From Gammaproteobacteria bacterium (GTDB lineage: Bacteria > Pseudomonadota > Gammaproteobacteria > Steroidobacterales > GCA-2729495): 64,000 bases of DNA. Below, piece after piece: positions 43,969 through 53,986 of the stretch. The translations under genes were made by a program, and so were the position numbers. The notes beneath the pieces were generated by a model, which was not told the DNA's origin, did not search any database, and saw only the letters and a list, made by a program, of their open reading frames with translations. Location: NCBI GenBank assembly GCA_030583605.1, contig CP129466.1, positions 3,045,001 to 3,109,000 on the forward strand, in the 5' to 3' direction. How positions within the stretch are numbered: position 1 is the first letter of the stretch; every line of letters starts with the position of its first letter.

Positions 43969-44961
43969 TCATGCGATCAGCGCCGGCAACCGGCGCAGGA
44001 GGTCCGTCGCCCCGGACACCATTTGCTCCACGATCGCCGCAGCAGGAAGGATCTCGCTGATCTGCCCGACACCCTGGCCCGCGTAGTTGGCCATCAATTC
44101 GGTCTGTCCTTCGGTGTGGATGGTTGGCGGCGCACTGGTGGACACCGGCAACTCCACCAACCGATCGCCACGGCGGATGCGGGCGATCGGCCCGGACGGC
44201 GTTGCCGTACCACCGGTGAGCGCGTTGCTCAACAACCGGTACGCGGCACCGGGAGGCCACTCGACCTGGGGCGTCCTGCTGATCACGGTATCAGCACCGC
44301 CAGCCTGGAGCAGCCGCTGCTTGTAGTCGGGATGCGCCTCGGACTCCGCGCTGGCCACGAAGCGGGTGCCGATCCAGGCGCCGTCGGCCCCAAGAGAAAG
44401 CGCCGCGGCCAGACCCCGCGCGTCGACGATGCCACCGGCCGCGAGTACCGGGACAGGCGCGACCGCGGCGATGACCGCAGGCAGCAACGACAGCAGGCCA
44501 AGCTCGCCACGGACGTGCCCACCCGCCTCCACTCCCTGCGCCACGATCACGTCGACGCCCGCCGCCGCAGCGACACGGGCCTCCTCTACCGACCCCACCT
44601 GGTGAATCACCCGCATACCCGCCGCGCGGCAGGTCTCCATGAGAGGCGCGGCATCGCACCAGAACAGCGACAGCACCGGCACCCGCTCCTCGATGCAGAC
44701 CTGGAGCTGTGCCCCCACGCCGCCGGGCTCCGGCGCGCAAGGCGGAACGAGATTGACGCCGAATGGCCGCTCGGTCAGGGCCCGGGTCCTGCGGATCTGA
44801 TCGCGAATGAAATCGGGCCGCATGCGGATCATGCCGAGCATACCGAGACCACCCGCGTTGGAGACCGCCGCGGCCAGCTCCGCGCGACCGACGCCCCCGA
44901 GGCCGGCAAGCACCACCGGATGGCGGATACCAAGCATGCGGGTCAAGCGGGTCGTGATCAT
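43969..44961 (-). CDS. Nitronate monooxygenase family flavoprotein
   Basis: A 330-residue FMN TIM-barrel protein (NMO/2-nitropropane dioxygenase family). It shows HPVVLAGLGGVGRAELAAAV, the catalytic-His stretch GVEAGGHVRGELGLLSLLP, VPVLAAGGIVDARGLAAAL and GADGAWIGTRFVAS. Such enzymes oxidise nitronates such as propionate-3-nitronate, though FabK-like enoyl reductases share the fold. The catalytic His and GGH context favour NMO. The ATG at 44961 was chosen over an upstream extension. Confidence 0.88.
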   Translation of the reverse strand: MITTRLTRMLGIRHPVVLAGLGGVGRAELAAAVSNAGGLGMLGMIRMRPDFIRDQIRRTRALTERPFGVNLVPPCAPEPGGVGAQLQVCIEERVPVLSLFWCDAAPLMETCRAAGMRVIHQVGSVEEARVAAAAGVDVIVAQGVEAGGHVRGELGLLSLLPAVIAAVAPVPVLAAGGIVDARGLAAALSLGADGAWIGTRFVASAESEAHPDYKQRLLQAGGADTVISRTPQVEWPPGAAYRLLSNALTGGTATPSGPIARIRRGDRLVELPVSTSAPPTIHTEGQTELMANYAGQGVGQISEILPAAAIVEQMVSGATDLLRRLPALIA

Positions 44962-45069
44962 CGCGGGCTCCTGCGGGCCAGGGTGCCGGGCAACCGGCAT
45001 CGACGCGCTTCGCGCCAACTCAACCGCCTTCGAAAACCGCGACCCGGCATACTCACCCCGACGCTGCCC

Positions 45070-45717
45070 CTACCCCAGCTGTGCCAGCCGCTGCGGCGTG
45101 CCGACGTCGCTCCAGGCACCGTTGAAAAGCTCTCCGGTGACCTCACCCCGATCAGCGGCAGCACGCAGCAGCGGCGCGAGCGGGAAACGGCCCGGCTGGC
45201 AGCCGGCCAGCAGCCGCGGATCGATGATCGCGAGCCCGGAGTACGTGAGCCGGCTGACGGTTGAGTTGGTCACGCGGCCGGCGACCAGCGCGAAATCGCC
45301 GTCCGGGTGTTGCGGCGGGTTCGGCACCAGGACGAGGTGCGCCATCGAGCCGGCGGCGAGCGGCCGTGGCGCAAACGGGTACTCGCAGTACACGTCGGCA
45401 TTGACCAGCCAGAATGGCTCGGTGCCGAGCAAAGGCAGGGCACGCTCGATGCCGCCGCCGGTCTCGAGCGGCGGATAGCCCTCCTCGCTCCAGCCCACGC
45501 TGACGCCGAAGCGGCGTCCGTCGCCGACGTGAGCCCGGATCTGTTCGCCGAGCCAGCCGAGATTGATGACGACCTCTGTGATGCCGGCGCCGGCCAACGC
45601 GGCAAAATGATGCTCGATGAGCGGCCGCCCGCGCACAGCCAGCAGCGGCTTTGGCGTCGTGTCCGTCAGGGGGCGCATACGCTCGCCGCGGCCCGCGGCG
45701 AGGATCATGGCTTTCAT
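45070..45717 (-). CDS. murU: N-acetylmuramate 1-phosphate uridylyltransferase MurU
   Basis: A 215-residue nucleotidyltransferase with MKAMILAAGRGERMRPLTD, TPKPLLAVRGRPLIEHH (catalytic Lys), EETGGGIERALPLLG-type loop and a WLVNADVYCEYPF metal-binding Asp. It makes UDP-MurNAc in the peptidoglycan-recycling bypass of pseudomonads. In many Gammaproteobacteria murU is paired with the kinase gene amgK next to lptD. Here murU abuts lptD divergently with no amgK between them. A related sugar nucleotidyltransferase role is possible. Confidence 0.85.
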   Translation of the reverse strand: MKAMILAAGRGERMRPLTDTTPKPLLAVRGRPLIEHHFAALAGAGITEVVINLGWLGEQIRAHVGDGRRFGVSVGWSEEGYPPLETGGGIERALPLLGTEPFWLVNADVYCEYPFAPRPLAAGSMAHLVLVPNPPQHPDGDFALVAGRVTNSTVSRLTYSGLAIIDPRLLAGCQPGRFPLAPLLRAAADRGEVTGELFNGAWSDVGTPQRLAQLG

Positions 45718-45869
45718 GCAGGCATTCTGCCAGTCCGCCAGGGCGACAGCGACCGGTCCCGAGCGCGGCCGAGGGTCCCTGCGTCGTGCGCCCGGAACCA
45801 GGGTCGCGACGCCTCCCGCTCCTACATATAATTCCCGCGCGTTGTGCGTTCATTGTGCGGGGATACACG

Positions 45870-48068
45870 TTGCGTCGTCCGATCGCCGGCCTGCTGCTGT
45901 GCTGCCTGTCGGTGGCAACGATGTCGCCGTCACGTGCCGACAACCACCTCCTGCAGGGTTGTCCCGTTGACGCCATTCCGGATTTCCCCGCTCTGCCGCC
46001 CGCAGACCCCTCGGACCCCCGGATCGAGGTGTTCACCGGCAAGACCGAGCTGGACCTGAAGTCCGGCGCCGCCTTCAGCAAGGAGATTCACATCCGGCGC
46101 GGCAACAGCGTCCTGACGGCACCCAGCGCCCGCTACGACGGCGCCGCGGGCCTGTTCCAGCTGCAGGACGGGCTCGAGTTCCGCGATCCGCAGGCATTCA
46201 TCAGCGGGAGCACGGCAAGTTTCGACACACGCGACAACCGGTTGCAGATCGACGACACCCGTTTCGAGCTGTTCTCGGTGCCCTCCCGGGGCGCAGCCGG
46301 CAGCATCACGGTCGAAAACGAGAACGAGCTGCGCCTCAACGAGGTGAGCTACACCACCTGCGCGAAGGGCAACGAAGACTGGGTCCTGCGTGCCAGCAGC
46401 ATCACCATCGACCATGAAGAAGGCATCGGCACCGCCCGCAATGCGCGCCTGGTCTTTCAGGGCGTGCCGATCCTCTACGCACCCTGGATCTCCTACCCGG
46501 TGACGAATGAACGCAAGTCCGGATTCCTGCTGCCCGGGATCGGGCGCTCCGAGACGCGCGGGTTCGAGTTCCAGATTCCCTATTACCTGAACCTCGCGCC
46601 GAACTACGACGCCACCCTGACACCCCGCTACATGGACAAACGCGGCCTCGAGCTGAACTCGGAGTTTCGCTACCTCTGGCCCGGGCACAGGGGGCAGCTC
46701 GATCTCGCCTACCTCCCGAACGACAAGGGCACCAACGACAACCGGTATCTCGCCGGCATGGACCACCAGTCGCTGTTCGGCGACAGCTGGCGCGCGACGC
46801 TGCGCGGACGCACGGTATCCGACAGCGCGTATTTCGAGGATCTCGCCAGCGGCATCTCGGCCTCGAGCCAGACGCACCTGGAGCGGGTCATGGACCTCGA
46901 GCACTACAGCAATATGCTGTCGCTGCTGCTGCGATTCCAGGATTTCGAGACCCTGGACGAGTCGCTGGTCGGCGCAGACAAGCCATACCGGCGCATGCCG
47001 CAACTGGCCTTCAGCGCCCGGCTGCCCGACAGCGAGCACAACCTCGACCTGCGTCTCGACGGGGAGCTGTCGTATTTCGAGCGCAACGCGGGCGTCACCG
47101 GCGGGCGCTTGCACCTGAGTCCTGTGGCAACGCTGCCGCTCGCCTGGCACGGCTTCTGGTTCGAGCCTGCCGTTGCGCTCACGCATACCGCGTACAGCCT
47201 GGACGACACCGCGCCGGACGAGGACAAGCGCCCAAGCCGCACCGCGCCCATCCTGAGCGCCGATCTCGGCACCGTGTTCGAGCGCGGCGCACGCGGTTCC
47301 GAAGGCTGGCTGCAGACCCTGGAACCGCGCGTGCAGTACGTGTACATACCGTACCGCAACCAGGACGACCTGCCGGTGTTCGACACCATCGAGCCGGACT
47401 TCAACCTGGTGCAGTTGTTTCGCACCAACCGGTTCCTCGGCTACGACCGCCTGGGTGACACCAGCGAATTGAACCTGGGGCTGACCAGCCGGCTGCTCGA
47501 CGCCGACAACGGCGTGCAGTACGTCACCGCCACGGTGGGCCAGTCGAGGTACCTGAGCGACCAGGACGTGACGCTGCCGGGAGAGCTCCCCGTGGACAGC
47601 AACAGCTCGGACTGGCTGGCGGAACTCGGGCTGAATTTCTCGGATCACTGGAAACTCGATCTCGGCTACCAGTGGGACTCCGATGCCGGCCAGTCACAGC
47701 GCTTCCGCAGCCGGGTGCAGTACCGGCGCGACGGCCGTCATGTTGCCAACGTCGCCTACCGCTATCGCCGCGACATGCTGGAAGCCATCGACGTCACGGC
47801 AGCCTGGCCGATCGCGGATCGCTGGAGCGCGGTTGCGCGCTACGACTACTCCATTTACGACAGCGAGCCCATCGAGCGATTCGTGGGCGTGGAGTACGAG
47901 ACCTGCTGCTGGGGCCTGCGTCTCGTCTATCGCCGTTATCTCGCCACGCGCGCCGGCGAATCCGACACGGCCATTGCGCTGCAGCTCGTCCTGAAGGGGC
48001 TCACCAACGTCGGCGATCCGGTGGATCGGCTTCTCGAACGTGGTATCCTCGGCTTCGATTCCGACTGA
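45870..48068 (+). CDS. lptD: LPS-assembly protein LptD
   Basis: A 732-residue outer-membrane protein that with LptE inserts lipopolysaccharide into the outer leaflet. After a signal peptide (residues 1-24) come the LptA-like beta-jellyroll (about 45-190: TGKTELDLKSGAAFSKEIHIRRG, spread over residues 49-71) and a large barrel (VPILYAPWISYPVTNERKSGFLLPGIG over residues 196-222; C-terminal GVEYETCCWGLRLVYRRYL with the CC pair for the inter-domain disulphide). No ATG fits. TTG at 45870 has GGGGA 7 bases upstream and gives a standard signal peptide; GTG at 45855 is the alternative. It heads lptD-surA-pdxA-rsmA-apaG-apaH. Confidence 0.95.
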   Translation: MRRPIAGLLLCCLSVATMSPSRADNHLLQGCPVDAIPDFPALPPADPSDPRIEVFTGKTELDLKSGAAFSKEIHIRRGNSVLTAPSARYDGAAGLFQLQDGLEFRDPQAFISGSTASFDTRDNRLQIDDTRFELFSVPSRGAAGSITVENENELRLNEVSYTTCAKGNEDWVLRASSITIDHEEGIGTARNARLVFQGVPILYAPWISYPVTNERKSGFLLPGIGRSETRGFEFQIPYYLNLAPNYDATLTPRYMDKRGLELNSEFRYLWPGHRGQLDLAYLPNDKGTNDNRYLAGMDHQSLFGDSWRATLRGRTVSDSAYFEDLASGISASSQTHLERVMDLEHYSNMLSLLLRFQDFETLDESLVGADKPYRRMPQLAFSARLPDSEHNLDLRLDGELSYFERNAGVTGGRLHLSPVATLPLAWHGFWFEPAVALTHTAYSLDDTAPDEDKRPSRTAPILSADLGTVFERGARGSEGWLQTLEPRVQYVYIPYRNQDDLPVFDTIEPDFNLVQLFRTNRFLGYDRLGDTSELNLGLTSRLLDADNGVQYVTATVGQSRYLSDQDVTLPGELPVDSNSSDWLAELGLNFSDHWKLDLGYQWDSDAGQSQRFRSRVQYRRDGRHVANVAYRYRRDMLEAIDVTAAWPIADRWSAVARYDYSIYDSEPIERFVGVEYETCCWGLRLVYRRYLATRAGESDTAIALQLVLKGLTNVGDPVDRLLERGILGFDSD

Positions 48069-49381
48069 TGCGGCCAATGCGTTTTCCCTTCACCCCGACC
48101 CTGCTGCTGGTAGCCCTGCTGGCCGGCGCGGATGCGCCCGCCCAGACGCGCGGCCTGTCCGACCGTGGCGAGTTTCTCGACGGCATCGCCGCGGTGGTGA
48201 ACGACGGGGTCGTGCTCAAGAGTGAACTGCGTGACGAGATGGAGCGCATTGTCGAGCGACTGAAGGCGCAGGGAACCAACCTGCCGCCCGAGCGCACTCT
48301 CGCGCGGCAGGTCCTGGAGCGGCTGGTCGTCACACGCATCCAGCTGCAGCGGGCTGAGCGCATCGGCATACAGGTCTCCGACGAGACTCTCAACAACGCG
48401 CTCGCCAGCGTCGCGGAACGAAACAACGTCACGATTGCCGAGCTGCCGCGCGTACTGGCAAAGGAAGGCCTCGACTACCAGGCGTATCGCAGCCAGATGC
48501 GCGACCAGATCGCCGTGGAGCAGCTGCGCCAGCGTGACGTGACCTCGCGCATCTCCGTGTCGCCGCGCGAAATCGACGAATTCCTTGCCCGCCAGTCCGG
48601 TCGTGCCTCGTTCAACCAGGAGTTCAACCTGTCGCAGATCCTGATTGCGGTTGCGCCGACTGCGGCACCCGACGCGGTCGCCGCGGCAGAGAAGCGCGTC
48701 GCGGAGCTGCGCGAGCGCCTGCGCAACGGCGAGGATTTCGCCGCGCTCGCGGTTTCCAACTCCGATGGGCAGCAGGCGCTCGAGGGCGGCTCGCTCGGCT
48801 GGCGCAAGGGCGACGAGCTGCCGACGCTCTTCGCCGAGATCGTGCCCGGGCTGGAGAAGGGCCAGGTGTCCGATCCGATCCGCAGCCCGAGCGGCTTCCA
48901 TCTCGTGCGCCTGAACGACCGGCGCGGCGGCGAACCGATCATCGAGCAGCAGGTCCACGCACGACACATCCTCATCACGCCGAGCGAAGTCCTCGACGAC
49001 GATGCGGCTCACGACAAGATCCGGGGCATCCGCCAGCGCATTCTCGACGGCGACGAGTTTGCCGCCGTGGCAAAGGCCGCTTCGGACGATCCGGGTTCCA
49101 AGAACGAGGGCGGCGATCTCGGCTGGACCGGCCCGGGCGCGTTTGCACCGGAGTTCCAGAAGATCGTCGAGCAACTGCCGGAGGGTGAGATCAGCGAACC
49201 CGTGCGCACCCGTTTCGGCTGGCACATCATCGAGGTGCTCGGCCGCCGCGTGCAGGACACGACGGAGGAGGTCCAGCGCCAGCAGGCAGCGCTCGCCATC
49301 AGGAACAGCAAGCTCGGCGAGGAAACGGACCTGTGGGTGCGCCGTCTGCGCGACCAGGCGTTCGTCGAGTACCGGATCTAG
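48068..49381 (+). CDS. surA: Periplasmic chaperone and peptidyl-prolyl isomerase SurA
   Basis: A 437-residue periplasmic chaperone for outer-membrane proteins, including LptD. A signal peptide (residues about 1-23) is followed by the N-terminal chaperone domain (LDGIAAVVNDGVVLKSELRDE). Two parvulin domains lie at about 180-285 (FNLSQILIAV...GSLGWRKGDELP) and 290-395 (HARHILITPSEVL, GGDLGWTGPGAFAPEF), then the C-terminal helix. Its ATG overlaps the lptD stop (TGATG). A second ATG lies 3 codons downstream. Confidence 0.97.
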   Translation: MRPMRFPFTPTLLLVALLAGADAPAQTRGLSDRGEFLDGIAAVVNDGVVLKSELRDEMERIVERLKAQGTNLPPERTLARQVLERLVVTRIQLQRAERIGIQVSDETLNNALASVAERNNVTIAELPRVLAKEGLDYQAYRSQMRDQIAVEQLRQRDVTSRISVSPREIDEFLARQSGRASFNQEFNLSQILIAVAPTAAPDAVAAAEKRVAELRERLRNGEDFAALAVSNSDGQQALEGGSLGWRKGDELPTLFAEIVPGLEKGQVSDPIRSPSGFHLVRLNDRRGGEPIIEQQVHARHILITPSEVLDDDAAHDKIRGIRQRILDGDEFAAVAKAASDDPGSKNEGGDLGWTGPGAFAPEFQKIVEQLPEGEISEPVRTRFGWHIIEVLGRRVQDTTEEVQRQQAALAIRNSKLGEETDLWVRRLRDQAFVEYRI

Positions 49382-49388
49382 GCGCTCC

Positions 49389-50375
49389 GTGATACCGCGC
49401 ATCGCCCTGACGCCGGGCGAGCCAGCCGGCATCGGGCCGGATCTCGCCGTGATGCTCGCCAGCCGCGGCGCTGCCGCCGAACTCGTCGCAATCGCCGACC
49501 CCGCGCTGCTCTTGGAGCGCGCCGCCGCGCTGCGTCTGCCGCTTCGGATAGAACCCTTCCGGCCGGATGCGCCTCCTGCGCCCTCGCCACCCGGGCGCCT
49601 GCTGGTCGAACCGGTCGCGCTCGGCGCACCGGTCACCGCCGGCACCCCGAACCCGGCCAATGCCGGCTATGTCATCGAGACGCTGCGGCACGCCTGCGCC
49701 GGGTGCCAGTCGGGCAGGTTCGCGGCGCTGGTCACGGCACCGGTACACAAGGGCGTCATCAACGACGCCGGCATGCCGTTTTCCGGCCACACCGAATTTT
49801 TCGCGGCAATGACCGGCATCGCGCAGCCCGTCATGCTGCTCGTCGCCGGCGAGTTGCGGGTGGCGCTCCTGACGACCCACCTGGCGCTGCGCGACGTGCC
49901 GGCGCAGGTGACCGCGGCGCGTATCCGCGCTGTCGTGCTGACACTGCACGAGGGGCTGCAGCGACTGTTCGGTATCGGCGCACCACGGATTACCGTGCTG
50001 GGCCTCAACCCGCACGCCGGCGAGTCGGGTCACCTCGGCACCGAGGAGCGTGACATCATCGGGCCGGCGCTCGCCGGGCTGGCCGCCGCCGGCATCGGGG
50101 TCACCGGACCCGTTCCCGCCGACAGCGCGTTCACTCCGCAACGCCTCGCCCACTGCGACGCCGTGCTGGCGATGTACCACGACCAGGGCCTCACCGTGCT
50201 CAAGCACGTCGGCTTCGGCCATGCCGTCAACGTCACCCTCGGCCTGCCGATCATCCGCACCTCCGTGGACCACGGCACCGCGTTCGAACTCGCCGGTACC
50301 GGCAAGGCGGATCCGGGCAGCCTGCTCGCCGCCGTCGAACTCGCCAGCCGCCTGGTGCAGCGGCGGGCCGCCTGA
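49389..50375 (+). CDS. pdxA: 4-hydroxythreonine-4-phosphate dehydrogenase PdxA
   Basis: A 328-residue enzyme of the DXP-dependent pyridoxal phosphate pathway. It starts at a GTG 7 bp after surA. Conserved are ALTPGEPAGIGPDL, VTAPVHKGVINDAG, FSGHTEFFA (metal-binding His), LGLNPHAGESGHLGTEE and MYHDQGLTVLKHVGFG. A longer open frame upstream lies inside surA and is not coding. Confidence 0.96.
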   Translation: MIPRIALTPGEPAGIGPDLAVMLASRGAAAELVAIADPALLLERAAALRLPLRIEPFRPDAPPAPSPPGRLLVEPVALGAPVTAGTPNPANAGYVIETLRHACAGCQSGRFAALVTAPVHKGVINDAGMPFSGHTEFFAAMTGIAQPVMLLVAGELRVALLTTHLALRDVPAQVTAARIRAVVLTLHEGLQRLFGIGAPRITVLGLNPHAGESGHLGTEERDIIGPALAGLAAAGIGVTGPVPADSAFTPQRLAHCDAVLAMYHDQGLTVLKHVGFGHAVNVTLGLPIIRTSVDHGTAFELAGTGKADPGSLLAAVELASRLVQRRAA

Positions 50376-50378
50376 TCC

Positions 50379-51167
50379 ATGCGGCCGCGCAAGTCCCTCG
50401 GCCAGCACTTCCTTCACGACCCGCACGTCATCGCCAGGATCATCGCGGCGATCGATCCGCAACCCGATGATCACTTCGTGGAGATCGGCCCCGGTCGCGG
50501 CGCGCTGACGGCGCCCCTGCTCGAGCGCGTGCGCCGGCTGGATGTCGTCGAGATCGACCGCGAGCTGGCCGGTGGCCTCGGCCACACCCTCGGCCCGCGC
50601 GGGCTCGCAGTGCACTGCGCCGATGCGCTGCGCTTCGATTTCCGGCAGCTCGGCACCCTGCCGGCCGGCCTGCGCCTGGCGGGCAACCTGCCTTACAACA
50701 TCTCCACGCCTCTGCTGTTCCACCTGCTGGAGCAGCAGGCGCTGTTCCAGGACCTGCACGTCATGCTGCAGCGGGAGGTGATCGAGCGCATGACCGCAGC
50801 ACCGGGCTCACGCACCTACGGCCGGCTCACCGTATCGCTCGCGGCCCGTTGTCACGTGCACAAGCTGTTCGTGGTCCGGCCGGGCGCGTTCACGCCGCCG
50901 CCGAAGGTAGACTCCGCGGTCGCGCGGCTGGTGCCCGATGCAGGGCTCAGCGCGCGAATCGGCGACCCGGCGACGTTCGACCAGGTCGTGGCCCGCGCCT
51001 TCTCGATGCGCCGCAAGCGGCTCGGCAACGCGCTGAAAGGACTGCTTTCACCCGCCGAAATTACCGCATGCGGCATCGACCCGGCGCTGCGGCCGGAGGC
51101 GATTGCGCCGGACGCTTATGTTGCGCTCGCGGCGCGGCTTGCGTCGAAGCGCCCGCCCGGCGCCTGA
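50379..51167 (+). CDS. rsmA: 16S rRNA dimethyladenosine transferase RsmA (KsgA)
   Basis: A 262-residue SAM-dependent enzyme that dimethylates two adjacent adenines in helix 45 of 16S rRNA during 30S maturation. It shows RKSLGQHFLHDPHVI, motif I FVEIGPGRGALTAPLLE, the catalytic NLPYNIST and PPPKVDSAVARL. The length is normal. It follows pdxA by 3 bp and precedes apaG by 17 bp. Confidence 0.97.
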   Translation: MRPRKSLGQHFLHDPHVIARIIAAIDPQPDDHFVEIGPGRGALTAPLLERVRRLDVVEIDRELAGGLGHTLGPRGLAVHCADALRFDFRQLGTLPAGLRLAGNLPYNISTPLLFHLLEQQALFQDLHVMLQREVIERMTAAPGSRTYGRLTVSLAARCHVHKLFVVRPGAFTPPPKVDSAVARLVPDAGLSARIGDPATFDQVVARAFSMRRKRLGNALKGLLSPAEITACGIDPALRPEAIAPDAYVALAARLASKRPPGA

Positions 51168-51184
51168 AAAGCTAAAATAGGCTC

Positions 51185-51571
51185 ATGGACAAGCCTCCGC
51201 GCCGCAATGCGATCAAGGTCGAGGTCGAGACTGCCTACCTGCCCGATCAGTCCGACCCGGCCGTGCCACGTTACGTGTTCGCGTACACCATCACGATCCG
51301 CAACAATGGCGCCGTCCCGGCGACGTTGCTGACGCGCCGCTGGGTCATCACCGATGCCAACGGCAAGGTACGCGAGGTCGAGGGCGACGGCGTGGTCGGC
51401 GAGCAGCCGTGCATCGAGCCGGGTCAGGCGCATCGCTACTCGAGCGGCGCCGTCATCGAGACGCCGGTCGGCGTGATGGAGGGGAGCTACGGCATGGTGA
51501 CCGACGACGGCATCAGCTTCCCCGCCCCCATCCCGACCTTCAGGCTGGCAGTACCCGGCATACTCCACTGA
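51185..51571 (+). CDS. apaG: Co2+/Mg2+ efflux-associated protein ApaG
   Basis: A 128-residue fibronectin III-like protein with the family pattern YVFAYTITIRNNGAVPATLLTRRW spread over residues 30-53, ITDANGKVREVEGDGVVGEQP, and SSGAVIETPVGVMEGSYGM. Its position between rsmA and apaH is the usual one. The function is incompletely known. Its stop is 1 bp before the apaH start. Confidence 0.95.
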   Translation: MDKPPRRNAIKVEVETAYLPDQSDPAVPRYVFAYTITIRNNGAVPATLLTRRWVITDANGKVREVEGDGVVGEQPCIEPGQAHRYSSGAVIETPVGVMEGSYGMVTDDGISFPAPIPTFRLAVPGILH

Positions 51572-51572
51572 A

Positions 51573-52397
51573 ATGGCGGTCTACGCCATCGGCGACAGCC
51601 AGGGCTGCTACCCGGAGCTCGCTGAACTGCTCGACACCCTGAACGTCGACCCGGCCCGCGATGAGCTGTGGTTCGTCGGCGACCTCGTCAACCGGGGGCC
51701 GCAGTCGCTCGAGGTGCTGCGCCTGGTCAGATCGCTCGGCCCGGCCGCCGTCGTCGTGCTCGGCAACCACGATCTGCACCTGCTCGCATTCGCCCTGGCC
51801 GGCGCGGGGCGCACGCAGGACGCGGACCTGCGCCCGGTGCTCGATGCCCCGGATTGCGCCGAACTCCTGGACTGGCTGCGCGCCTGTCCGCTCGCCCATC
51901 ACCGGGCCGACCTGAACACGCTGATGGTGCACGCCGGCGTTGCCGTCGAGTGGAGTCCGTTGCAGACGATGGCGCTCGCCGGCGAGGTGGAGCAACTCCT
52001 GCGGAGCGATGCCTGCGGGCAGTTTCTCGGCCAGATGTACGGCAACGAACCCGACCGCTGGTCGCCGCAACTCACCGGCGTCGGGCGGCACCGCTTCATC
52101 GTCAACTGCCTGACCCGCATCCGCTACTGTCACCGTGACGGGCGACTTGATTTCACCGAGCACGGCACGCCGGGCACGCAGTCGCCGGGGCTCGTGCCAT
52201 GGTTCGATCTGCCGGGCCGGGCGGCCCAGTCCACGCGCATCGTCTTCGGCCACTGGTCGGCGCTCGGAGTCCTGGAACGGGACAATCTGCTCGCGCTGGA
52301 CTCCGGTTGCGTGTGGGGGCGTAGCCTCACCGCGGCCCGCCTCGACGGGCCAGCGCGCATGTTCAGCGTGCCCTGTCGCCGTTACCGCGACGACTGA
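51573..52397 (+). CDS. apaH: Diadenosine tetraphosphatase ApaH
   Basis: A 274-residue metallophosphatase that splits Ap4A into two ADP. Metal-binding motifs are AIGDSQGCYPEL (GDxxG, with Ser-Gln in place of the common Val/Ile-His/Gln), WFVGDLVNRGPQSLE, VLGNHDLHLLA and IVFGHWSALG. It is the last gene of the lptD operon and converges with thyA with 15 bp between stops. Confidence 0.95.
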   Translation: MAVYAIGDSQGCYPELAELLDTLNVDPARDELWFVGDLVNRGPQSLEVLRLVRSLGPAAVVVLGNHDLHLLAFALAGAGRTQDADLRPVLDAPDCAELLDWLRACPLAHHRADLNTLMVHAGVAVEWSPLQTMALAGEVEQLLRSDACGQFLGQMYGNEPDRWSPQLTGVGRHRFIVNCLTRIRYCHRDGRLDFTEHGTPGTQSPGLVPWFDLPGRAAQSTRIVFGHWSALGVLERDNLLALDSGCVWGRSLTAARLDGPARMFSVPCRRYRDD

Positions 52398-52412
52398 GCC
52401 GGCGCCACCCGC

Positions 52413-53207
52413 TCAGACCGCCACCGGCGCGCGGATCGCCGCGTGCGAGCGGTAGCCGCGAACCTCGAAATCCTCGAAGCGGTAATCGGAGATCGACGGC
52501 GGGCGGCGGCTGATGTGCAGTTCGGGCAGCGGCAGCGGCTCGCGCAGGAGCTGCTCGTCGGCCTGTTCGAGGTGGTTCAGGTAGAGGTGGCAGTCGCCGC
52601 CGGTCCAGATGAACTCGCCGACGCCGAGTCCGGCCTGTTGCGCGACCATGTGGGTCAGCAGCGCATAGGAAGCGATATTGAAGGGCACGCCGAGGAACAC
52701 GTCGGCACTGCGCTGGTAGAGCTGGCAGGAAAGCCGCCCGTCGGCCACATGGAACTGGAACAGCAGGTGACAGGGCGCAAGGCGCATCCGCGGGATGTCG
52801 GCGACGTTCCACGCGCTGACGATCATGCGGCGCGAGTCCGGGTCGCGCCGGAGGGTGTCGATGACCATCTGCACCTGGTCGATCCGCTGGCCGTCGGACG
52901 CGGGCCAGGAGCGCCACTGCGCCCCGTAGACCGGGCCGAGATTGCCCTCTGGATCCGCCCATTCGTCCCAGATGCTGACGCCGTGCTCGCGCAGGTAACC
53001 GACGTTGGTGTCGCCACGCAGGAACCACAGCAGCTCGTGGATGATGGAGCGCAGGTGCAGTTTCTTCGTGGTCACGGCCGGGAAGCCCGCCGCAAGATCG
53101 AAACGCATCTGGTGGCCGAACACGCTCAGCGTCCCGGTGCCCGTGCGATCGTCTTTGCGCGCGCCATGTGCGCGGATGTGGCGCACCAGATCGAGGTACT
53201 GCTTCAT
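52413..53207 (-). CDS. thyA: Thymidylate synthase ThyA
   Basis: A 264-residue enzyme, the same length as in E. coli. It methylates dUMP to dTMP with methylenetetrahydrofolate. Motifs are [19 protein letters not shown], the catalytic Cys in [34 protein letters not shown] and [12 protein letters not shown]. Its ATG overlaps the lgt stop (ATGA). It is the third gene of the nucleotidase-lgt-thyA operon. Confidence 0.98.
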   Translation of the reverse strand: MKQYLDLVRHIRAHGARKDDRTGTGTLSVFGHQMRFDLAAGFPAVTTKKLHLRSIIHELLWFLRGDTNVGYLREHGVSIWDEWADPEGNLGPVYGAQWRSWPASDGQRIDQVQMVIDTLRRDPDSRRMIVSAWNVADIPRMRLAPCHLLFQFHVADGRLSCQLYQRSADVFLGVPFNIASYALLTHMVAQQAGLGVGEFIWTGGDCHLYLNHLEQADEQLLREPLPLPELHISRRPPSISDYRFEDFEVRGYRSHAAIRAPVAV

Positions 53208-53986
53208 GCGCGCGCTCCGGCGCCGCGATAGGCCAGGGCGAGCATGAGGACGCCCCCGGCCAACATGGGCAGTGTCAGCAACTGGCCCATGGTGAACCAG
53301 CCGAACGCGAGATATCCGATGTGCTCATCGGGCAGGCGCACGAATTCCACGGCGAAACGGGCAATCCCGTAAATAACAAGGAATAGCCCTGCGACCGACA
53401 TGGTCGGCCGCGGCCGGCTGGAGAACACCCACAGGATGGCAAAGAGCAACGCACCCTCGAGCGCGGCCTCATAGAGCTGTGAAGGATGGCGCGGCACGCC
53501 GTCCACCACCACCGCCCAGGGCAGGTCGGTCGGCCGCCCCCACAGCTCGCCGTTGATGAAGTTGCCGATCCGCCCTGCGCCGAGCCCGATCGGCACCAGC
53601 GGTGCCGCGAAGTCCATCAGCCGGAAGAAACTGGTGCCGGTCTGACGCGCCCACAGCGCCGCGGCAGCGACGACACCGAGCAAGCCGCCGTGAAACGACA
53701 TCCCGCCTTCCCAGATCCGCAACAGTGAGAGCGGATCATCGAGCAGCTGGTCGCGGCCGTAGAACAGCATGTAGCCGATGCGCCCGCCGAGGATCACGCC
53801 GAGCGCCCCGTAGAAGATGAGGTCATCCGCCTGCAACGGCGTGACCGGGGAATCGGCACGCTGCGCCCGGCGCCGGCCGAGCCACCAGGCCGACGTGAAC
53901 CCGATGAGGTACATGATGCCGTACCAGCGGATCGCGATCGGACCGATACGCAGCGCAATCGGGTCGATGTGGGCGAACTCGATCAT
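53204..53986 (-). CDS. lgt: Prolipoprotein diacylglyceryl transferase Lgt
   Basis: A 260-residue inner-membrane enzyme, about seven helices, that attaches diacylglycerol to the lipobox Cys of prolipoproteins (several are encoded in this window). It shows the Lgt signature [20 protein letters not shown] with essential Arg, the HPSQLYEA motif and the N-terminal [16 protein letters not shown]. The ATG at 53986 overlaps the stop of the upstream nucleotidase gene. An 8-codon upstream extension is less likely. Confidence 0.96.
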   Translation of the reverse strand: MIEFAHIDPIALRIGPIAIRWYGIMYLIGFTSAWWLGRRRAQRADSPVTPLQADDLIFYGALGVILGGRIGYMLFYGRDQLLDDPLSLLRIWEGGMSFHGGLLGVVAAAALWARQTGTSFFRLMDFAAPLVPIGLGAGRIGNFINGELWGRPTDLPWAVVVDGVPRHPSQLYEAALEGALLFAILWVFSSRPRPTMSVAGLFLVIYGIARFAVEFVRLPDEHIGYLAFGWFTMGQLLTLPMLAGGVLMLALAYRGAGARA

